This document shows, in pieces, positions 36,441 to 45,352 of a stretch of 64,000 bases of DNA. The notes under the pieces were generated by a model. That model searched no databases and was not told where the DNA came from. It saw only the letters and a program-made list of their open reading frames with translations. The DNA is taken from contig NZ_CP107036.1 of the NCBI RefSeq assembly GCF_029542085.1, positions 2,480,001 to 2,544,000 of the forward strand. Reading direction: 5' to 3'. Source of the stretch: Sphingobacterium sp. ML3W (GTDB lineage Bacteria; Bacteroidota; Bacteroidia; Sphingobacteriales; Sphingobacteriaceae). Numbering within the stretch: the stretch's first letter is position 1; every line of letters starts with the position of its first letter. Both the position numbers and the translations under genes were made by a program.

Positions 36441-37391
36441 TTAAATGACTTTTTCGATTTGATAATCATTTCGATCCGAACTACTTCTTGAAACCAGTTC
36501 AGCTAAAAATCCGGTCAAAAACAATTGGGTTCCTAGAATAATCGCCGTCAATGCAAAGAAAAATAATGGCTGATCAGTGATATCCCTAAATGGCGTACCA
36601 CTGGCGATACTCATCAGTTTGTGACAGATTAAATAAACGGAAATAAATAAACCAGCTAGAAAACTCATAACACCCATGACACCAAAGAAATGCATTGGCC
36701 GCTTAGCGAATTTTCCAACAAAAAATATAGACAGCAGATCTAAAAATCCTTTAACAAAGCGTCCTGGTCCAAATTTCGTCGTACCATATTTACGCGGATA
36801 ATGTTGAACGATTTGCTCCTGAATATTTGTAAATCCTGCCCACTTTGCAATGACTGGAATATAACGGTGCATTTCACCGTACACCTCTATATTTTTGACA
36901 ACTTCCTTTTTATAAGCCTTAAGGCCACAATTAAAATCATGTAAATTGTGAATCCCCGACATTGATCTCGTTACGCCATTGAATAATTTGGTCGGAATTG
37001 TTTTTGTTAATGGATCATAACGTTTTTGTTTCCATCCTGAAACTAGATCAGCTCCTTTATTCATAATTCGGTCATACAATTCCGGAATCTCATCCGGACT
37101 ATCCTGTAAATCCGCATCCATGGTGATCACAACATCGCCCTGAGCTGCTGCAAACCCTACATTTAAAGCAGCGGATTTTCCATAGTTACGTCTGAATTTG
37201 ATGGCCGAAATATTGCCATTTTGCAATTTTAATTCTTCAATGATCTTCCAAGAGTTGTCTTTACTCCCATCATCAACCAGAATGATTTCATAAGAGAAAT
37301 GATTGGCCGCCATGACACGGTCAATCCAAGCGGTCAATTCGGGTAAAGATTCTTCTTCATTAAATAATGGAACAACAATAGAAATATCCAT
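36441..37391 (-). CDS. polyprenyl-phosphate glycosyltransferase (GT2, DPM1/ArnC-like)
   Basis: A 316-residue enzyme from ATG 37391 (MDISIVVPLFNEEESLPEL); another ATG five codons earlier is possible. The GT-A fold has the DDGSKDNSW and MDADLQDSPDE (D-x-D) motifs, and HYPRKYGTTKFGPGRFVKG marks the polyprenyl-phosphate group. Two C-terminal membrane helices follow. These enzymes attach a sugar to undecaprenyl phosphate at the inner face of the membrane. It lies between DUF4199 and GT4 genes and may supply the lipid-linked donor for the same pathway. Confidence 0.9.
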   Translation of the reverse strand: MDISIVVPLFNEEESLPELTAWIDRVMAANHFSYEIILVDDGSKDNSWKIIEELKLQNGNISAIKFRRNYGKSAALNVGFAAAQGDVVITMDADLQDSPDEIPELYDRIMNKGADLVSGWKQKRYDPLTKTIPTKLFNGVTRSMSGIHNLHDFNCGLKAYKKEVVKNIEVYGEMHRYIPVIAKWAGFTNIQEQIVQHYPRKYGTTKFGPGRFVKGFLDLLSIFFVGKFAKRPMHFFGVMGVMSFLAGLFISVYLICHKLMSIASGTPFRDITDQPLFFFALTAIILGTQLFLTGFLAELVSRSSSDRNDYQIEKVI

Positions 37392-37489
37392 GTGAATGTT
37401 AATCATGCTAAAAATGTACTATTTTAATACAAACAAAGGTATTACTTTTCTCAGCAATACCTTGTAGACTATATTTTATTTTATAAAAC

Positions 37490-38092
37490 CTAATTACTTT
37501 GCTGCACGAATGCTTGCTTTTCCCTTTTTGAGAGTGCCGATAATAACAATGCAAACACAAACTGAAATAACAGGGTGATAGCCAAACCCTTAAATATTTG
37601 GCCCAAGGTTATCTTTCCAATCGCATCAACTTGTTTTTCCAATTCCGCAATTTTTGAATCAATGACCTCATCAGGTACATTATTCTTTTCCATATATTCA
37701 ATGGTCACATTAATGGTGTGCGTTACGACTTTTTCCTGCAAAGTCGGATTCACAAAGTTAACGTACACCTGCGTACCAATAGTAGAAATAATCGTCGAAA
37801 TAGCCAACATCATAAAGATGGATTTAAGCGCTATGGAAAAACTCCAATAACCACCATTTGCTTTTCTAAGAGAAAAAGAAAATAATGCGGAGATAATAAC
37901 AAAAATACCTGTATTGACAATAAAGGACATAGACATAACTCCCCAGAAGGAATTCAGGTCTTTAACAACAAAAAGAACGATCAGTCCAAGAACAAAGGAA
38001 ATCACGCCTAAAACGACGCCATAGATAATACTCTTCTTCTTGTCAATTACCGCATCAAATCCGGCATTACTGGGGTTGATTGAATCTGCCAT
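37490..38092 (-). CDS. DUF4199 membrane protein
   Basis: A 200-residue protein with four membrane helices (about 23-45, 52-75, 85-110, 165-190) and a short amphipathic stretch (YMEKNNVPDEVIDSKIAELEKQ) between the third and fourth, as in the DUF4199 family of Bacteroidota. Function unknown. It begins 2 nt after the acidic protein gene at 38095, so translation is likely coupled, and precedes the GT2 gene by about 98 nt. Confidence 0.82.
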   Translation of the reverse strand: MADSINPSNAGFDAVIDKKKSIIYGVVLGVISFVLGLIVLFVVKDLNSFWGVMSMSFIVNTGIFVIISALFSFSLRKANGGYWSFSIALKSIFMMLAISTIISTIGTQVYVNFVNPTLQEKVVTHTINVTIEYMEKNNVPDEVIDSKIAELEKQVDAIGKITLGQIFKGLAITLLFQFVFALLLSALSKREKQAFVQQSN

Positions 38093-38094
38093 AA

Positions 38095-38769
38095 TTATTT
38101 ACTATAATAAGTACTAAGAACTTTGTAGAGAGCCAAATCAAATGCTTTATTGCTTGATGCAGCAGCATACTCATCAAATTGCTTATCATCTGGATTCAAT
38201 TCACCAAAGAAACTCATTACCGGATAGAACAATTCATAAACTTCGCTTCGAGGATTAATTCCCTTAGCCACTTTTGCAATTTCAGCATAAGGACTATCTA
38301 CCAAGATTTGGTTAGCAATGATATCCTCATAAATTTCATGTTCATCTTGAAACTCATCTTCATCAACCAGTAAAAACTCTTTTAAGAAATCATCTAGTTC
38401 CGGCTCTATTTCGTCATCTTTACATTCACCTAAATAAAGGAAAATATTCAGCAACTCCGTTCCACGGTCTATCGTTTCATCTTCAATAGCCTCCCATTCT
38501 TCAGAATCCAAGTAGTCATCCTCAAGCTTGAGTACATCACTAGAAAAGAAATTCATCAATAATAAGTCGACATAGACTTCACGAAGTTCATCAAACAAAG
38601 GATAGTCGTCAAAAGACTGGTCTAGCAGTTTCAATTTCTCCAGATAGGTCGCATCTGTATTGAATACTTGGATCAGTTTCTCTAGAAATTCTGGGGCGGT
38701 GGAAATCCCATCAACCTTTCCATAATTTAAAACACCCGCTTCTACAGCAGCTTTTATATTTGCTTCCAT
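38095..38769 (-). CDS. acidic protein of unknown function
   Basis: A 224-residue, strongly acidic soluble protein, rich in Asp and Glu (for example KLEDDYLDSEEWEAIEDE and ECKDDEIEPELDDFLKEF). No signal peptide or membrane helix is seen, and predicted helices dominate. I do not recognise the family. It begins 3 nt after the dihydroorotase-like gene and ends 2 nt before DUF4199, so it is translated in tight series with both. Confidence 0.72.
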   Translation of the reverse strand: MEANIKAAVEAGVLNYGKVDGISTAPEFLEKLIQVFNTDATYLEKLKLLDQSFDDYPLFDELREVYVDLLLMNFFSSDVLKLEDDYLDSEEWEAIEDETIDRGTELLNIFLYLGECKDDEIEPELDDFLKEFLLVDEDEFQDEHEIYEDIIANQILVDSPYAEIAKVAKGINPRSEVYELFYPVMSFFGELNPDDKQFDEYAAASSNKAFDLALYKVLSTYYSK

Positions 38770-38772
38770 GGT

Positions 38773-40041
38773 TTAATCGTTTTTAATGATTTGATTATTA
38801 TTGATGACCAATTCGACAGCCCCCTTTAAAGTCTGCCCGAATAGTGGAGAATTTTTTGATTTGGATCTATTTGTCTTTTCATCGAAATTCCAAGATTTCG
38901 CAAGGTCAAACAAAACTAGATTCGCGATTGCACCTTCTTTAATTTGCGGAATAGCTAAGCCAAGAATTTGTCTTGGTCTAACAGCCAGACTGTTTACAAT
39001 CTGTTCCTCATTTAGTCCGGCACGAACTAACAACGGTAATACTGTTTGTAATCCGATTATACCGTTTTTAGCAATATGAAATTCCACATTTTTATATTCT
39101 ATTTCTTGTGGAGTATGTTGTGATACCACCGCATCTATTACACCATCCTTTATACCTTTTATCAACGCTTTCGCGTCAGCTTTGGTCCTCAATGGTGGGC
39201 TTACTTTATAATTGCTATCAAAACCAACGATATCCTCATCCGTAAACACTAATTGATGTGCAGCTACATCACAAGTTACCCGAAGGCCCTTCGCTTTAGC
39301 TTTTTTAATTAAATCTACAGCTTCAGGTGTACTGATTGATGCAAAATGGATTGGAGCTTCTGTATATTCCGCTAGATAGAGATCACGGGAAACCATCAAT
39401 GATTCCGCAAGGTTAGGAATTCCTTTCATTCCCAAATAAGTGCTCATTGTGCCCTCATTCATTTTATTTCCCCCTGCCATAGACTCATCTTCAGCATGTG
39501 AAAAGATCAGCCCTTCAAATCCTTTTGCATACAACAAAGCTCTACTCATTAATCCAGCTTGTTGCACACTCTTATTTCCATCACTGAATGCAACTGCACC
39601 ATTTTGCTTCATATCGTACAGCTCAGCCATTTCTTTGCCTTCACGCTTCTTACTAATTGCACCAATGGGATGTACATCGACAATATTCCCTTTTGCCGCA
39701 TTAACGACAAGCGCTACCTCAGACCGGCTTTGAATTGCGGGCTCAGTATTAGGCATCACCGCCACAGCGGTAAAACCTCCAGCAGCGGCGGCAGCCGTAC
39801 CTGTGCGGATATCTTCTTTTGTTTCCAAGCCCGGCTCCCCGAAATTGGCGTGTAAATCGAAAAATCCAGGCGATAGAACCTTACCTGTTCCATCGATTGT
39901 CTCTACGTTTTTATCAGCTACTTTGATGGTGTTTCCAATCTGTGCAATCTTCCCTTTTTCGATAAATACGTCAACAGTCTGCTGATGATATTCGTTACCC
40001 GGCAAAATTACTTTAACAGAAGTAATCAATAAGCTTTTCAT
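38773..40041 (-). CDS. dihydroorotase-like amidohydrolase lacking metal ligands
   Basis: A 422-residue protein of the dihydroorotase family by overall sequence (MPNTEPAIQSRSE, AFSDGNKSVQQAGLMSRALL, SPPLRTKADAKALI). Key residues differ from active enzymes. The canonical D-x-H-x-H-x-R-E-P-G reads DLHANFGEPG (residues 62-71), so His66 is Asn and the Arg is Gly. The D-H-A-P motif reads SQHTP, replacing the catalytic Asp with Gln308. His64, His182 and His232 remain. It may be a non-catalytic partner, like PyrC-prime proteins that support aspartate carbamoyltransferase, or have another activity. It leads the operon to the glycosyltransferases. Confidence 0.82.
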   Translation of the reverse strand: MKSLLITSVKVILPGNEYHQQTVDVFIEKGKIAQIGNTIKVADKNVETIDGTGKVLSPGFFDLHANFGEPGLETKEDIRTGTAAAAAGGFTAVAVMPNTEPAIQSRSEVALVVNAAKGNIVDVHPIGAISKKREGKEMAELYDMKQNGAVAFSDGNKSVQQAGLMSRALLYAKGFEGLIFSHAEDESMAGGNKMNEGTMSTYLGMKGIPNLAESLMVSRDLYLAEYTEAPIHFASISTPEAVDLIKKAKAKGLRVTCDVAAHQLVFTDEDIVGFDSNYKVSPPLRTKADAKALIKGIKDGVIDAVVSQHTPQEIEYKNVEFHIAKNGIIGLQTVLPLLVRAGLNEEQIVNSLAVRPRQILGLAIPQIKEGAIANLVLFDLAKSWNFDEKTNRSKSKNSPLFGQTLKGAVELVINNNQIIKND

Positions 40042-40256
40042 ATATGAATGTGATTGAAATTAATAGGATACAAATTGTCTGTTGAAGCATGTAGCGTGTT
40101 CCATGATGATAAACAAAAAACGAATTTATCACTATAAATTGTATAGCTATAAACAGATTTTTCGCGTGATGCTTTTGATTGCTTCATTTCGAGAAACAAA
40201 GTTACAAAATACAATTTTATTATAGAACACTAAAAATAGATTTCAGTGAACATTCA

Positions 40257-40826
40257 TTAGGAATTTTCTCCCCACTGATAATGTTTAAAATCAAATCCCG
40301 CTAAACTTAAAATTCGATCGACCACAGTCTCAGCCAACTCCTCCAAAGTTTTTGGCAGGCTATAGAAAGAAGGAGAAGCGGGACAAATAATTCCACCGGC
40401 TTCAGTAACCAGTTTCATATTCTGAATATGGATAATACTTAATGGTGTCTCCCGTGTAACCAAAATAAGCTTCCGTCTTTCCTTTAACATCACATCCGCT
40501 GCACGGGTAGTAAGATCTGAAGAAATTCCATAGGCGATTCTTGATAAGGTTCCCATAGAACAAGGACAGACAATCATGGTGTCAAAACGCGCCGAACCCG
40601 ATGCAAATGGTGCAAAAAAATCACTTTTATCGTAGAACTTGAAAGGCACATCTTGATAGCTCTCATCTCCCAATTCAGCCCGCCACACATCCTTCGCATT
40701 ATTAGACATCACAATCCCGACCTCCGCTAGCTGAGATTTTAGTGAATTCAGTTTTTCCAGCAACAACTTCGCATATATAGAGCCACTAGCTCCTGTAATA
40801 GCAACAACAATTTTTCTTTTGGACAT
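40257..40826 (-). CDS. ubiX: flavin prenyltransferase UbiX
   Basis: UbiX joins a dimethylallyl group to FMN to make the prenylated cofactor of UbiD-type decarboxylases. The 189 residues from ATG 40826 (MSKRKIVVAITGASGSIYAK) match the family; the frame is open 27 codons further but that part crosses a hairpin. Motifs are the GASGSIYA flavin loop, CPCSMGTLSRIAYGISSDL (partly CPCSMGTLSRIA) and LVTRETPLSIIHIQNM. A likely small RNA or leader lies upstream at 40853-40921. Confidence 0.93.
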   Translation of the reverse strand: MSKRKIVVAITGASGSIYAKLLLEKLNSLKSQLAEVGIVMSNNAKDVWRAELGDESYQDVPFKFYDKSDFFAPFASGSARFDTMIVCPCSMGTLSRIAYGISSDLTTRAADVMLKERRKLILVTRETPLSIIHIQNMKLVTEAGGIICPASPSFYSLPKTLEELAETVVDRILSLAGFDFKHYQWGENS

Positions 40827-40852
40827 TTCCTTTAAATATAAAACAAAGCTAT

Positions 40853-40921
40853 AAAAAAAGGGTCGAAGTGAGAAACACCCGACCCTACATCTACCTATGA
40901 AAAACATGCCCTTGGGAGGGG
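40853..40921 (-). ncRNA. putative small RNA or terminated leader upstream of ubiX
   Basis: On the minus strand: TTTG (40956-40953), 18 nt, TACTTTTG (40934-40927), so transcription would begin near 40921. The RNA would open with a small hairpin (GCCC-ctcccaa-GGGC, 40922-40908) and end in an intrinsic terminator, AGGGTCG-N14-CGACCCT followed by seven T (40886-40853), 27 nt before the ubiX ATG. It could be a free RNA of about 70 nt or an attenuator for ubiX. I recognise no Rfam family. Confidence 0.45.
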
Positions 40922-41144
40922 CTTAACAAAAGTACATCTACTTTTTAATTTTCAAAAATATTATATGAATTACTACACATTTGTGTATATAAATTTTAAA
41001 AAAATGCCCATTTCAGCCCTGTTCCAATCCCAAGTATTTCAAAAAATTCATATCCGACACTATTTTTCATCCATTTACAGCTAGCTGCTGTAGCAAATAA
41101 ATTCGCTATTCAAACAGTTATTTTCATTAATAAAACCTATTTTA

Positions 41145-41825
41145 GTGGAAGAGTTAAGCAATTACATTTTGAAAATGAATCTTTCTGTTTTAGAACAATA
41201 TATTGAAGAAGGAAAAAGTCACGACATTGATCTATTATTGATCGGAAACCCTGAATTATTACAAGAGACAACCAGTCATGGCATTTCCCCTTTATTATTA
41301 GCATGTTATTATAACAAACCACAAATTATCCGGATACTTTTGCAACATACCAAATCGATGACTATCCATGAGGCCTGTGCCGCAGGATTAACCGCATACG
41401 TGGAAGCAATTATCCAACAAGCCCCATCTGTCGTCAACGAATGGTCTTCCAATGGTTTTACACCTTTGACACTAGCAACCTATTTTAACAAGGCTGATAT
41501 CGTCCGTCTATTATTATCCAAGAAGGTAGACCCAAATATAGCCAGTAGAAACGAACAGCTTGCCTATCCCTTACATATTGCCGCATCAAATAATAATGAA
41601 GAAATTGGCAAAATGCTTATTGAAGCTGATGCTGATGTCAATGCAATCCAAGCAACAGGCGAAACTGCATTACATTTTGCTGCCCAACATGGAAATATAG
41701 ACTTCATTGTAGCCTTATTGGAATTTGGAGCAGACACGCAAATTGTCAACCTAGCGGGGTTTACGCCTGCTGACCTCGCTTTGGGAAAAGGATATAAAGA
41801 AATCGCCGAAATACTGGCAAATTAA
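41145..41825 (+). CDS. ankyrin-repeat protein
   Basis: A 226-residue protein made of about five ankyrin repeats, for example HGISPLLLACYYNKPQIIRIL, NGFTPLTLATYFNKADIVRLL (each cut short here), YPLHIAASNNNEEIGKMLIE and TALHFAAQHGNIDFIVALLE. No signal peptide or catalytic domain. The start is GTG 41145 or ATG 41175; the family gives no guide. Its stop codon overlaps that of the convergent DUF2851 gene by sharing TTAA at 41822-41825. Confidence 0.85.
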   Translation: MEELSNYILKMNLSVLEQYIEEGKSHDIDLLLIGNPELLQETTSHGISPLLLACYYNKPQIIRILLQHTKSMTIHEACAAGLTAYVEAIIQQAPSVVNEWSSNGFTPLTLATYFNKADIVRLLLSKKVDPNIASRNEQLAYPLHIAASNNNEEIGKMLIEADADVNAIQATGETALHFAAQHGNIDFIVALLEFGADTQIVNLAGFTPADLALGKGYKEIAEILAN

Positions 41826-43105
41826 CCATTTCGCAAAATTTCGGCACCGATCCTACAATGAAGGCATTGCTTCTTGTCGCAATATAATTTCTTCAACTGT
41901 AATATTGCCTGGCTTTGAGAGGCATTTTCAGCAGTCCATTCGAATTCTTCAAACTGTTTTACGATCGTATTTTTTTCAGCAGGTAACGTCTCCATAAAGT
42001 GGATAGCTCGGTCGATATATTTCTCTATCCCATAATACTTCCCATAAGCAAAAAGAAAGAGCACTACCGCATTAACAATGAGAATATCAATTGTACCTTT
42101 TCCTATTTTCCCAGAATGTTCAATGGACGTCTTTCCTCCTAGTGAAAAACGACACTTCCAGTATTCATTTAACGGTTCTATACTAAACAACGATCTTGCT
42201 TCCTCCACATTCTCCAAGCTTAAAATCGTTGAAAGACTCAATGATTTCTGGCTAAATAATACGACTAACTGTGCTATACGAATTTCAGGAAAATTATAAG
42301 GTCTCATTCTCAACTTTTTCCATCCCCCGTTTACCACTACAATTTCATGAATACGCTGCTGATAAATAAACTCTTTATAGAGTAAATTAGCATATTCATC
42401 ATCTCCTTCACTGGGCAAAAAGCCACCTGTTCCAAAAAAAATCGCTTCGATCTTCAATATATCAGAACGATATTTATGTAATAAGGACAATGGAAGTTTC
42501 TCTCCAAGCTCCTGAAATGTTTCAGCATTCACCTTTAACCCCATGCACCTACACATCCAGATCCAGAAAACCTTCTCCCAATCATTTTCATAATCAGACA
42601 ACAAATCAAAAATCACCTGAACTTTCATTTCCAAACGCTCATAAGACAAGGCATCCAGCCACATCGTCTTCTTCAACGAATCAACGGAACCAAGCTGCGA
42701 CTGACAAGGAATCCAATTTGTGGTATTCATCATCGTCGAATACTTATTGAGTAAATGCGGATCCACATATTCCGAAAGCAAGATGGTCGGAATAACACTT
42801 CCATCCCTGCGATGTATGACTTTATCATTTACCCAAACAACATGAAGTATGACATTATTATATGCATTATCATCCTGATGATGGTGCCGATCCCAGTCCG
42901 ACGAACGAATATGGATCTCAACATTTCCATACCATTCCTTGTCTCCAAGTATGATATGAGACATTAAAAAATCCGGCCCTGCGTTCAGGTTATGCTGACC
43001 AAGGTTTATCACAGTCAACGGCTCTCCATCACTAGATAGCAATCCTATTGTATTGAATAGCCGTAGTTTCCAGATAAACTGCATTAAGTTTTCTGTCACC
43101 ACCAT
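41822..43105 (-). CDS. DUF2851 family protein
   Basis: A 427-residue protein of DUF2851, common in Bacteroidota, with no assigned role. Recognisable parts are FIWKLRLFNTIGLLSSDGEPL, NLGQHNLNAGPDFLMSHIIL, WYGNVEIHIRSSDWDRHHHQ and the end region QFEEFEWTAENASQSQAILQ followed by CDKKQCLHCRIGAEIL, where paired cysteines may bind metal. It overlaps the stop of the ankyrin gene. RibD lies 71 nt upstream on the same strand. Confidence 0.85.
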   Translation of the reverse strand: MVVTENLMQFIWKLRLFNTIGLLSSDGEPLTVINLGQHNLNAGPDFLMSHIILGDKEWYGNVEIHIRSSDWDRHHHQDDNAYNNVILHVVWVNDKVIHRRDGSVIPTILLSEYVDPHLLNKYSTMMNTTNWIPCQSQLGSVDSLKKTMWLDALSYERLEMKVQVIFDLLSDYENDWEKVFWIWMCRCMGLKVNAETFQELGEKLPLSLLHKYRSDILKIEAIFFGTGGFLPSEGDDEYANLLYKEFIYQQRIHEIVVVNGGWKKLRMRPYNFPEIRIAQLVVLFSQKSLSLSTILSLENVEEARSLFSIEPLNEYWKCRFSLGGKTSIEHSGKIGKGTIDILIVNAVVLFLFAYGKYYGIEKYIDRAIHFMETLPAEKNTIVKQFEEFEWTAENASQSQAILQLKKLYCDKKQCLHCRIGAEILRNG

Positions 43106-43176
43106 AATTGTATTCTAAAAAATTAGATCCTGCAGATCAAAGGTTTATAATTTCCTAAATATACAATTTATCGGAA

Positions 43177-44220
43177 TCATTTCACATAAACTACAAGCGA
43201 ATCATTGGAAATCATTTGCTTTTCAAGAACCCTACCATTCAATTTTGGAGCAAGTATACCAGTATGCAGTTCTGTCTCAGATTGAAATACCCGTGCTTCA
43301 TCCCAGAGACCAGCATCAATAAATGTTTGTAAGGTCTTCGCTCCTCCTTCAATGATAATAGACTGCACATCCATCAGGTACAATTGATAAAGAATGCTTT
43401 GTGGTAAATATAGACCATAGTTTTCAAGTTCAATATGCTTAATGTGTCCTTGCCAGTCTGTTTTTTTTGCATTAAACACAATGGTATCGGCTTTTTCATC
43501 AAAAATCTTAGCCTCTTGTGAAATGACTAAATCTCGATCTATCAACACACGAATTGGATGTTTACCTTTCCAATGCCTAACCGTCAAACTGGGATTGTCA
43601 ATCCGAGCTGTATGGGTTCCCACTAAAATTGCATCCTCTTCTGCGCGCCAGCGATGAGTCAGTTGTTGGCTAGCTGCGTTGCTAATCCAAACCTGTTTAT
43701 CCTCTTGACCTATCAAGCCATCTTTAGATTGGGCCCATTTTAAAATAACATAGGGGCGATGTTGGCTAATTCGTGTAAAAAAACGGCGGTTGAGCCAGAT
43801 CGCCTCTTTCTCCAAAAGCCCAATTTCAACCTCAATACCAGCCTCTCTTAGTATTTCAACACCTTTCCCATTGACCTTCGCATAGGGATCCAAACAAGCC
43901 ACAAAAACTTTTAGCGGCTTTAGGTCGGCAATCATATTCGCACACGGCGGTGTCTTACCATAATGTGCACAGGGCTCAAGACTCACATAAAATGTACTTG
44001 CAGCCAATAATTCTTTTGCCGTATCACCATACCTGTCCAACACCTGACTGACAGCATTCACTTCAGCATGAGGACCTCCGTAAGGGGAAGTATACCCCTC
44101 CCCTATAATTTGGTCGTCATAAACGATAACTGCACCCACCATGGGGTTTGGGCTGACAGATCCTGCTCCTAGTTGAGCGAGGTCCAAGCAGCGTTGCATA
44201 TATTGCCTGTGCATATTCAT
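43177..44220 (-). CDS. ribD: bifunctional riboflavin biosynthesis protein RibD
   Basis: Two steps of riboflavin synthesis: deamination of the pyrimidine intermediate and reduction of its ribosyl side chain. The 347-residue protein has the zinc deaminase domain first, with HAE at 51-53 and PCAHYGKTPPC at 83-93 (Cys84, Cys93), then the reductase domain (VILKWAQSKDGLIG, DAILVGTHTARIDNPSLTVR and SIIIEGGAKTLQTFIDAGL). It is divergent from prmC with 33 nt between starts. Confidence 0.95.
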   Translation of the reverse strand: MNMHRQYMQRCLDLAQLGAGSVSPNPMVGAVIVYDDQIIGEGYTSPYGGPHAEVNAVSQVLDRYGDTAKELLAASTFYVSLEPCAHYGKTPPCANMIADLKPLKVFVACLDPYAKVNGKGVEILREAGIEVEIGLLEKEAIWLNRRFFTRISQHRPYVILKWAQSKDGLIGQEDKQVWISNAASQQLTHRWRAEEDAILVGTHTARIDNPSLTVRHWKGKHPIRVLIDRDLVISQEAKIFDEKADTIVFNAKKTDWQGHIKHIELENYGLYLPQSILYQLYLMDVQSIIIEGGAKTLQTFIDAGLWDEARVFQSETELHTGILAPKLNGRVLEKQMISNDSLVVYVK

Positions 44221-44253
44221 AATGCAAATCTATGAAAATCGTACCTTTGACAC

Positions 44254-45114
44254 ATGAGAATACTTCAAGATTTCGAATTAACGTTTCAACATGAACTAAA
44301 TTCCATATATGACAAGGACGAAATAAAATCCATATTTCTACTTGTTGTGGAAGAACTATTGGGTATAAAAAGAATAGCATATCAATTGAAAAAAGGTGAT
44401 TTAGTATCAGAAACGCATGCTATTCGCTTTCGGGACATTATTCAGGATCTCAAAAAAAACAAGCCTATTCAATATATTTTAAATAAGGCCGATTTTTATG
44501 GGGAATTTTTCGAAGTGAATGAATCCGTTCTGATACCGAGACAAGAAACAGAGGAACTTGTTGATTTAATCATAAAAAAACATGCTAGCTCATCTGGGTT
44601 AAAGGTCATTGATATTGGAACTGGTTCGGGTTGTATCCCTATTATTTTATCAAAACACTTAAAAAAACCACAGGTTACCACAGTAGATATTTCCAAAGAA
44701 GCCATCAATACCGCCAGAAAAAATGCGCAACGACTAGGACAAACCATTCGTTTCATCAATGCCGATATTTTAGAATGGGATTACGTCTTTTCAGACCAAC
44801 AATACGATATTATCGTTTCCAATCCCCCTTATATCACACCAAATGAAAAACAGTACATGCAACAGAACGTATTAGCTTATGAACCTGAACTCGCTTTATT
44901 CATTGAAGAAAGTGCACCATTGATCTTTTATGATGTGATTTCCTCTTTTGCATTAAAACATTTGGTACCTAATGGCGATCTTTATTTTGAGATTAATCAA
45001 TATCTGGGACCGGAAACAAAGGAACTCATAGAGAAAAAAGGCTTTGATCAAGTTCAGCTTATCAAGGATATCAATGGCGCTAACAGGATAATTCATGCAA
45101 AAAAGAGGGGCTAG
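44254..45114 (+). CDS. prmC: peptide chain release factor N5-glutamine methyltransferase PrmC
   Basis: PrmC methylates the glutamine of the GGQ motif in release factors. The 286-residue protein has an N-terminal helical domain (about 1-90), the SAM site VIDIGTGSGCIPI (118-130) and the catalytic NPPY at 190-193. LIPRQETEELV, found in most PrmC proteins, precedes the SAM site. TACCTTTG (44242-44249), a -7-like box, is four bases before the ATG. It precedes tRNA-Lys. Confidence 0.95.
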   Translation: MRILQDFELTFQHELNSIYDKDEIKSIFLLVVEELLGIKRIAYQLKKGDLVSETHAIRFRDIIQDLKKNKPIQYILNKADFYGEFFEVNESVLIPRQETEELVDLIIKKHASSSGLKVIDIGTGSGCIPIILSKHLKKPQVTTVDISKEAINTARKNAQRLGQTIRFINADILEWDYVFSDQQYDIIVSNPPYITPNEKQYMQQNVLAYEPELALFIEESAPLIFYDVISSFALKHLVPNGDLYFEINQYLGPETKELIEKKGFDQVQLIKDINGANRIIHAKKRG

Positions 45115-45178
45115 CAAAAAATAATCTTTTTATTTATTAGACAGTTACCACCGATAAACCAAATTTTAGAACCAATAA

Positions 45179-45210
45179 TTTGGAGCATATCGAAAGAAAT
45201 TATACCTTTG
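45179..45210 (+). promoter_or_regulatory. promoter of tRNA-Lys
   Basis: TTTG at 45179-45182, exactly 20 nt, then TACCTTTG at 45203-45210; the tRNA begins 22 nt later. It is one of four sites in the window with this exact spacing. Confidence 0.75.
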
Positions 45211-45232
45211 CATCACTTTCAAAAACAGAAAG

Positions 45233-45305
45233 GATTCCGTAGCTCAGCTGGTAGAGCAATACACTTTTAATGTATGGGTCCTGGGTTCGAATCCCAGCGG
45301 GATCA
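45233..45305 (+). tRNA. tRNA-Lys (anticodon TTT)
   Basis: The cloverleaf can be drawn in full. The acceptor stem pairs GATTCCG with CGGGATC (one T-G). The D arm is GCTC-AGCTGGTA-GAGC, the anticodon stem ATACA/TGTAT with loop CTTTTAA (anticodon TTT at 45266-45268), and the T arm CTGGG-TTCGAAT-CCCAG. The discriminator base is A; CCA is not encoded. It has its own promoter and terminator, and lies beside a small accessory patch. Confidence 0.95.
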
Positions 45306-45312
45306 CAATAAA

Positions 45313-45338
45313 AAAAGCTAATCGCAAGGTTAGCTTTT
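45313..45338. terminator. terminator after tRNA-Lys
   Basis: AAAAGCTAA pairs with TTAGCTTTT around TCGCAAGG, just past the tRNA. It could also serve the minus-strand gene that ends at 45353. Confidence 0.75.
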
Positions 45339-45352
45339 CTTGTTTATACAGC

